Assembly: GCA_016293495.1 (NCBI GenBank)
Contig: JAEDED010000022.1
Coordinates: forward strand, 1 to 38,539
Source of the DNA: Treponema sp.
GTDB lineage: Bacteria; Spirochaetota; Spirochaetia; Treponematales; Treponemataceae
Direction: 5' to 3'
Length of the DNA stretch: 38,539 nucleotides
Every line of letters starts with the position of its first letter. The first letter of the stretch is position 1. Shown piece by piece: positions 34,691 to 38,539 of this stretch. The notes beneath the pieces are model-generated. The model did not search any database. It saw only the letters and a program-made list of their open reading frames with translations, and was not told the DNA's origin. A program made the translations under genes and the position numbers.

Positions 34691-35383
34691 ATGAAATACT
34701 TAGTAATTTCTGATATGCACGGAAATGTAGAAAATCTTGATAAACTTGATGACGTATTTAAAACAGTTGACGGCGTTCTCTGCGCCGGAGACTTTGCAGA
34801 ATTCCAAAAACTCGAAACTGCAAAACCTGTTTTAGAAAAACTTGTTTCCAAGCACGAATCAATTTTCTCAGTAATCGGAAACTGTGACGATCCTGAGTTT
34901 ATCGGTGACGTAGAAAATCAGGATGCAAGTGTTCACAAGACTTTAGTATTCCATGAAGGTTTTGCAATCGCAGGAAGTTCCGGCGGTTCAGTATTTACAA
35001 ATACAACACCAAACGAAAGGGAAGAGGCAGATCTTCTTTCTGACTTTCAGATTGTAGAAAACTCAACAGAATCCTGCGCTGACGAAAACGGAAAATGGTC
35101 AAACCTTATTTTGATTTCGCACAATCCACCGAAGACAGAAAAATGTGACAGCCCATGTCCTGGCGTTCATGCCGGAAGCCAGATGCTTACAGACTTTATC
35201 AAAGAAAAAGCACCTGTTCTTGTAGTCACAGGCCACATCCACGAAGGCGCCGCAATTGAAAAAATCGAAGATTCAACTGTAATTAATCCGGGCTCTCTCG
35301 CAGAAGGAAAATACGCTCTCGTAGATTTTGAAAAGAAAGACGGCGTGTGGGTTCTGACAAACGCAGAACTCTGCAAGCTTTAA
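34691..35383 (+). CDS. Metallophosphoesterase (YfcE/MJ0936-like)
   Basis: 230 residues. Calcineurin-type phosphodiesterase: Asp8 and His10 (ISDMHGN), Asp34 (CAGDFAEF), Asn64 (IGNCDDPEF), LISHNPP, and GHIHEGAAIEK followed by INPGSLAEGKYALV. These are the full set of metal ligands, so an active enzyme is expected. The substrate is not evident; small relatives hydrolyse phosphodiesters. ATGGAGGAATTG gives a good ribosome binding site. It follows hisC on the same strand and ends before the hairpin-rich gene-free element. Confidence 0.9.
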   Translation: MKYLVISDMHGNVENLDKLDDVFKTVDGVLCAGDFAEFQKLETAKPVLEKLVSKHESIFSVIGNCDDPEFIGDVENQDASVHKTLVFHEGFAIAGSSGGSVFTNTTPNEREEADLLSDFQIVENSTESCADENGKWSNLILISHNPPKTEKCDSPCPGVHAGSQMLTDFIKEKAPVLVVTGHIHEGAAIEKIEDSTVINPGSLAEGKYALVDFEKKDGVWVLTNAELCKL

Positions 35384-35719
35384 TTGAAAAAAAACGCGTA
35401 AACCCGCAGTCACAAATAAAACAAAAAAAACTATCAAAAACCAGCAATCCGCCACGAGCGAAGCAATGTGGCGTCTCTCGGGTTCAGGCCCTCCTGGTCG
35501 TGCGGAAGGAGATGAAGGTTTTAGGAGGGAGAGGAACCACGCGTACAACGGCGTCAAGACACGCTTCGCTTAAAGTCTTGACACCTTGTTTAGCCGAAAT
35601 ATAATCGATTATATTTCGGCTATCATAAGGAGCGGTTCCTCTCTCTCCTAAGAGAGTCCAGGGCCTCCGCCCTGGTTGATCCGGGTCAACACCCGGTCGC
35701 TTTCAGTGCGAGCACTGAA
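35384..35719. repeat. Gene-free 336-bp element packed with nested inverted repeats
   Basis: No credible gene. Hairpins in order: CGCCAC/GTGGCG (35450-35473); an outer arm AGGAGGGAGAGGAACC (35523-35538) pairing with 35635-35650 (one mismatch), which encloses GGCGTCAAGAC/GTCTTGACACC (35550-35585, one mismatch) and a perfect 32-bp palindrome with no loop (35591-35622, arms TAGCCGAAATATAATC); then CCAGGGC/GCCCTGG (35658-35675), CCGGGT/ACCCGG (35681-35696) and TTCAGTGC/GCACTGAA (35702-35719). AGGCCCT at 35486 can also pair with AGGGCCT at 35660. The local GC content is higher than in neighbours. It resembles a miniature mobile or structured-RNA element; the last hairpin abuts the fba stop and may terminate fba. 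Confidence 0.8.
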
Positions 35720-36727
35720 TTAGTCATCAAGATGTCCAGCAGATCCGAGAACTTCGATGTTCTTGCGTGAGTACATTTTAACGAGTTCGTCACGAGCTGG
35801 TGTAAGGTACTGACGTGGGTCGAAGTCACCTGGGTGTTCTGCAAGGTGCTTACGGATAGCAGCTGTCATAGCAAGACGTCCGTCTGAGTCAATGTTGATC
35901 TTACATACTGCAGATTTAGCAGCTTTACGGAGCTGTTCTTCTGGAATACCAACTGAGTCAGGGATTTTTCCGCCGAATTCTTCGATCTGGCGTACGTAGT
36001 TCATTGGAACTGAAGAAGATCCGTGGAGTACGATAGGGAATCCAGGGATTTTTTCTTCGATAGCTTCGAGAACATCGAAAGCCAATGGAGGAGGAGTAAG
36101 AACTCCGTCTGCAGAACGTGTACACTGTTCTGGTGTGAACTTACAGCGTCCGTGTGATGTTCCGATTGAGATTGCGAGTGAGTCACAACCTGTTTTTGTT
36201 ACGAAGTCTACAACTTCTTCTGGTTTTGTATATTTTGATTCTTCTGCAGAAACGTCATCTTCAACACCGCCGAGAACACCAAGTTCTGCTTCTACTGTTA
36301 CGTCGTGAGCATGAGCATATTCTACAACTTTCTTTGTAAGAGCTACGTTTTCATCGTAAGGAAGAGCTGAACCGTCGATCATTACAGATGAGAATCCGTT
36401 GTCGATACAGTCTTTTGCTACTTCAAAGTTAGGACCGTGGTCAAGGTGAAGAACGATCTGTGGTTTTTCACAGCCGAGTTCTTTTGCGTATTCAACTGCA
36501 CCCTGAGCCATGTAGCGGAGAAGAGTTCCGTTTGCATAAGCACGAGCACCTTTAGATACCTGAAGAATAACTGGAGATTTTGTTTCTACTGCAGCGCGGA
36601 TGATAGCCTGCATCTGTTCCATGTTATTGAAGTTATATGCTGGAATAGCATATCCACCTTTGATAGCCTTTGCAAACATTTCTTTTGTGTTTACAAGACC
36701 GAGTTCTTTGTAACTTACGTTAGCCAT
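35720..36727 (-). CDS. fba: Class II fructose-bisphosphate aldolase
   Basis: 335 residues. Cleaves fructose-1,6-bisphosphate to dihydroxyacetone phosphate and glyceraldehyde-3-phosphate with zinc. Asp96 and His97 (LHLDHGPNF), Glu148 (VEAELGVLGG), His192 (GTSHGRCKF) and His235 (VLHGSSSVP) give the catalytic acid and metal ligands. The length and the DPRQYLTPARDELVKMY ending suit the family. AAGGAG precedes the ATG. It is divergent from the flaA pair and ends directly at a hairpin. Confidence 0.97.
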   Translation of the reverse strand: MANVSYKELGLVNTKEMFAKAIKGGYAIPAYNFNNMEQMQAIIRAAVETKSPVILQVSKGARAYANGTLLRYMAQGAVEYAKELGCEKPQIVLHLDHGPNFEVAKDCIDNGFSSVMIDGSALPYDENVALTKKVVEYAHAHDVTVEAELGVLGGVEDDVSAEESKYTKPEEVVDFVTKTGCDSLAISIGTSHGRCKFTPEQCTRSADGVLTPPPLAFDVLEAIEEKIPGFPIVLHGSSSVPMNYVRQIEEFGGKIPDSVGIPEEQLRKAAKSAVCKINIDSDGRLAMTAAIRKHLAEHPGDFDPRQYLTPARDELVKMYSRKNIEVLGSAGHLDD

Positions 36728-36789
36728 AATTTCTCCTTATAAGGACATACAATGTATAAAGAAATTAAATTAATTTCTATGATACATAG

Positions 36790-36818
36790 AATATACAGAT
36801 TTAGGGGAATTTTTTCAA
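36790..36818 (-). promoter_or_regulatory. fba promoter
   Basis: On the minus strand TTGAAA (36818-36813), 17-bp spacer, TATATT (36795-36790). The leader of about 56 nt contains the inverted repeat AGAAATTAA/TTAATTTCT (36760-36778). Confidence 0.6.
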
Positions 36819-36847
36819 GTAAGAGTAAAAAATACTAAAAATAGAGT

Positions 36848-36876
36848 TTGACAAACGATTTACTACGAAATATAAT
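36848..36876 (+). promoter_or_regulatory. Perfect-consensus sigma70 promoter of the flaA operon
   Basis: TTGACA (36848-36853), exactly 17 bp, TATAAT (36871-36876). The leader is about 85 nt and includes TTCCGATAAT (36907-36916), similar to a sigma28 -10 box but without a -35. AAGGAG lies just before the ATG at 36970. Strong constitutive expression is expected. Confidence 0.85.
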
Positions 36877-36969
36877 AAAAGAAATACTATTGTGAATATA
36901 ATAAATTTCCGATAATAAAAGTATGAAACTGTCTTCTGATAATTGGGAGATAGATTTAAGGAGTTTTAA

Positions 36970-37695
36970 ATGAAAAAGGGCTTAATTCTCTTTGCTAGTT
37001 TTGCTCTCCTTCTTACTGTTGGAATTCCTGCATTTAGCCAGGCTCCTTCTAGAAGTGTAGAGACTGTAATGATCGATGATTTCGATGGCAATAACGATGC
37101 TGTAACTTGGACATGGAATGTTCAGGCTAGCCGTTTTGTTACTGAAAATTATCCTATCATCAATTCTTTCGAAGCAATGCCAAACAGCCTCAAGGCAGTA
37201 ACAAATCCTGAAGATACACACAAGGTCATCGGTGTAAAAACGAAGTTTGACCGTAAAGGTGATAACTGGATTGAAATATATCCAGAAAAAGATGGAAAAC
37301 CATACGAAATTCCTTTCAGAGGAAACGTAAAAACTCTCGACTTCTGGGTATGGGGAGCACACTACTTGTACTTCCTTGATGTTCTCGTTCGTGATGCTGA
37401 TGGACGTATCCATATCATTCACGCTGGAAACCTCGCATTTGACGGTTGGAGAAACATAATCGTAGACATTCCTACACATATTCGCCAGCACTCACGTCTC
37501 CGCTCTGGTCCAGAACAGATGACATTCGTTGCATTCAGAATTACAACTGACCCAGCTGAATACGTAGATGACTATGTTGTTTACTTCGATCACTTCAAGT
37601 ACTCAACAGGTGCTCTTGCATATATCTTTGATGGTTATGAACTTCAGAAGGCTGATTTCGGCGATGACGAAAAAGCAGCTAAGGACGGAAAATAA
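36970..37695 (+). CDS. flaA: Periplasmic flagellar filament outer-layer (sheath) protein, FlaA family
   Basis: 241 residues with a signal peptide (MKKGLILFASFALLLTVGIP, then AFSQA). FlaA proteins are exported by Sec and sheathe the FlaB core of spirochaete periplasmic flagella. Typical segments: ETVMIDDFDGNND at the mature start, KTLDFWVWGAHYLYFLDVLV, HAGNLAFDGWRNIIVDIP, TFVAFRITTDPAE and VVYFDHFKYSTG. It is paralogous to the next gene; the shared pattern is WVxG...VLVxDxxG...GNLxFxGW. The stop overlaps the next ATG (TAATG). In T. pallidum, as I recall, two flaA-type genes likewise lie beside fba, so this is probably one of the FlaA-2/-3 type. Which numbered paralogue it is cannot be decided here. 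Confidence 0.9.
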   Translation: MKKGLILFASFALLLTVGIPAFSQAPSRSVETVMIDDFDGNNDAVTWTWNVQASRFVTENYPIINSFEAMPNSLKAVTNPEDTHKVIGVKTKFDRKGDNWIEIYPEKDGKPYEIPFRGNVKTLDFWVWGAHYLYFLDVLVRDADGRIHIIHAGNLAFDGWRNIIVDIPTHIRQHSRLRSGPEQMTFVAFRITTDPAEYVDDYVVYFDHFKYSTGALAYIFDGYELQKADFGDDEKAAKDGK

Positions 37696-38417
37696 TGAAA
37701 AAGATTATTATTACAGCAGCAGCTCTTCTTTGTGCTGCAGGTATGGCTTTTGCTCAGTCAAAGAGTCTTGCTGAACCTAACTCAGAAGATATGGGAACAG
37801 GTTCTGCTGCAAGCGCTTTGAGAGAAGTTTCAATTGAAAAATTTGAACGTGACGGTGCATGGAACGTTCATATTTCTCCAGATGCTGGTGTTATTACAGC
37901 TCGTCTTTTTGAAGGCTCTCCAGCAGCTAAAGAAGTTCTTGAAGAAGATAAAGAAAACGAAGATCTTGATACACACGTACTTGGTGTTAAAGTTCAGTTC
38001 TTCCGCCGTGGTGTCAACTCAATCTACATCACAGCAGTTCGTCCTCTTCCTATCGAAGGAACAACAAAAACTATTTCTGTATGGGTAGCAGGTCGTAATG
38101 CAAATCACGATATGTACGTACTCGTTCAGGATTATTTCGGACATAACTACGAATTGTACCTCGGAAACCTTGGATTCTCTGGCTGGAAACAGATGACAGT
38201 TGCTGTTCCACCTAGTCCAGATGGAGAACATGGAATCGTTCAGTCAAGCCCTTATTATGGCGATAAACCAGGTCTTCGTATTGTTGGATTCAGAATCGAC
38301 TGTAACCCAATGTTGGCTCGCGGTACATATTACATCTACTTCGATGACTTACGTGCTGTAACTGACTTGTTCGAATTGCAGAATCGTGATGAAGACGATA
38401 TGCCAGACAACTGGTAG
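37695..38417 (+). CDS. flaA: Periplasmic flagellar filament outer-layer (sheath) protein, second FlaA paralogue
   Basis: 240 residues with signal peptide MKKIIITAAALLCAAGMAFA. The mature part has ALREVSIEKFERDGAWNVHI, KTISVWVAGRNANHDMYVLV, YLGNLGFSGWKQMTVAVP, LRIVGFRIDCNP and YYIYFDDLRAVTDLFELQ, and ends in the acidic DEDDMPDNW typical of FlaA. It is translationally coupled to the upstream flaA through a one-base overlap, with AAGGACGG as a likely ribosome binding site. Both should be made in similar amounts for the filament sheath. The transcript ends at a double hairpin. Confidence 0.93.
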   Translation: MKKIIITAAALLCAAGMAFAQSKSLAEPNSEDMGTGSAASALREVSIEKFERDGAWNVHISPDAGVITARLFEGSPAAKEVLEEDKENEDLDTHVLGVKVQFFRRGVNSIYITAVRPLPIEGTTKTISVWVAGRNANHDMYVLVQDYFGHNYELYLGNLGFSGWKQMTVAVPPSPDGEHGIVQSSPYYGDKPGLRIVGFRIDCNPMLARGTYYIYFDDLRAVTDLFELQNRDEDDMPDNW

Positions 38418-38422
38418 AATTT

Positions 38423-38482
38423 ATTTGACAGCTTAAAGGCTGTCAAATAAAAAAAAGCGAGGTTTATGACCTCGCTTTTTTT
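38423..38482 (+). terminator. Double terminator after the flaA operon
   Basis: First hairpin ATTTGACAGC/GCTGTCAAAT (38423-38448, 6-nt loop), then GCGAGGT/ACCTCGC (38457-38475, 5-nt loop) flanked by a run of A and seven T (38476-38482). The second is a classic terminator that can work in both directions. Confidence 0.95.
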
Positions 38483-38490
38483 ATGCTTTA

Positions 38491-38526
38491 CGGCTCGTGA
38501 GCCGGTGCGCATGCTTGCAGGCGCAC
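38491..38526. repeat. Two adjacent GC-rich hairpins at the window edge
   Basis: CGGCTC/GAGCCG (38491-38504, 2-nt loop) and GTGCGC/GCGCAC (38505-38526, 10-nt loop) stand side by side. The style recalls the hairpin array at 35.4-35.7 kb and could be the start of a similar element cut by the window. The last 13 bases show nothing else. Confidence 0.6.
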
Positions 38527-38539
38527 AAGCAACCACCCG

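Noticed and set aside
35384..35719. Considered as rRNA or tRNA genes or a protein-coding gene
   Set aside because: No tRNA cloverleaf with conserved loops, no recognisable rRNA segment, and the open frames across it are short and unlike proteins.
36907..36916. TTCCGATAAT as a second, sigma28 promoter of flaA
   Set aside because: No TAAA-type -35 at 14-16 bp spacing; the perfect sigma70 promoter upstream explains expression.
36982..37491. Minus-strand 169-codon open frame antisense to the first flaA
   Set aside because: Shadow frame; the plus strand is a recognisable FlaA protein with signal peptide and ribosome binding site.

Overview
The window looks like a chromosomal segment of a spirochaete of the genus Treponema, probably a gut or rumen species. 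The evidence is two adjacent FlaA periplasmic-flagellar sheath genes next to class II fructose-bisphosphate aldolase (from memory, an order also seen in T. pallidum), many signal-peptide/TPR proteins of treponemal type, relaxed lipoboxes and moderately AT-rich DNA. I could not run searches, so the species is not assigned. I see no tRNA, rRNA, CRISPR array, transposase or phage gene.

Layout. 1-1.9 kb: the tail of one gene and a chemotaxis receptor closed by a strong terminator. 2.1-7.9 kb: the most unusual block. A YidC-fold/alkaline-phosphatase-fold fusion protein (+) converges, 2 bp apart, on a two-gene minus-strand operon: a CDP-glycerol-glycerophosphotransferase-like protein, then a nucleotidyltransferase fused to a PLP fold-type-I enzyme. 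8.0-13.1 kb: an OmpA-domain protein, two TPR lipoproteins and a small membrane protein. 13.2-20.4 kb: housekeeping genes yajC-secD-secF, ispH, and ndk-gpsA-ffh. 20.4-28.4 kb: treponemal envelope proteins (glycogen-binding-like domain protein, a 1169-residue TPR membrane protein, a dolichol/phytol-kinase-like membrane enzyme, a membrane protein, a DUF2259-like secreted protein and a lamin-tail-like lipoprotein). 28.4-35.4 kb: a U32-family protein with a Gly/Arg tail, ssb, a large unknown protein, hisC and a metallophosphoesterase. 35.4-35.7 kb: a gene-free, hairpin-rich 336-bp element. 35.7-38.5 kb: fba divergent from the two-gene flaA operon, ended by two terminator hairpins.

How genes may work together. 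The Sec genes, ffh and the many exported proteins fit envelope biogenesis. The 2.1-7.9 kb block is best read as an envelope-decoration module. The fusion enzyme could make and CTP-activate a phospho-amino-alcohol. The TagF-like protein could build or transfer an alditol-phosphate unit. The YidC/phosphatase fusion could transfer a phospho-substituent outside the membrane. That is inference from domain content and adjacency.

Regulation visible in the sequence: several good sigma70-type promoters, including a perfect TTGACA-17-TATAAT before flaA; a strong sigma28-type site before the DUF2259-like gene; and a recurring arrangement in which a promoter lies so close to the start codon that the mRNA would be leaderless (643-residue protein gene, ndk, probably ispH, perhaps others).
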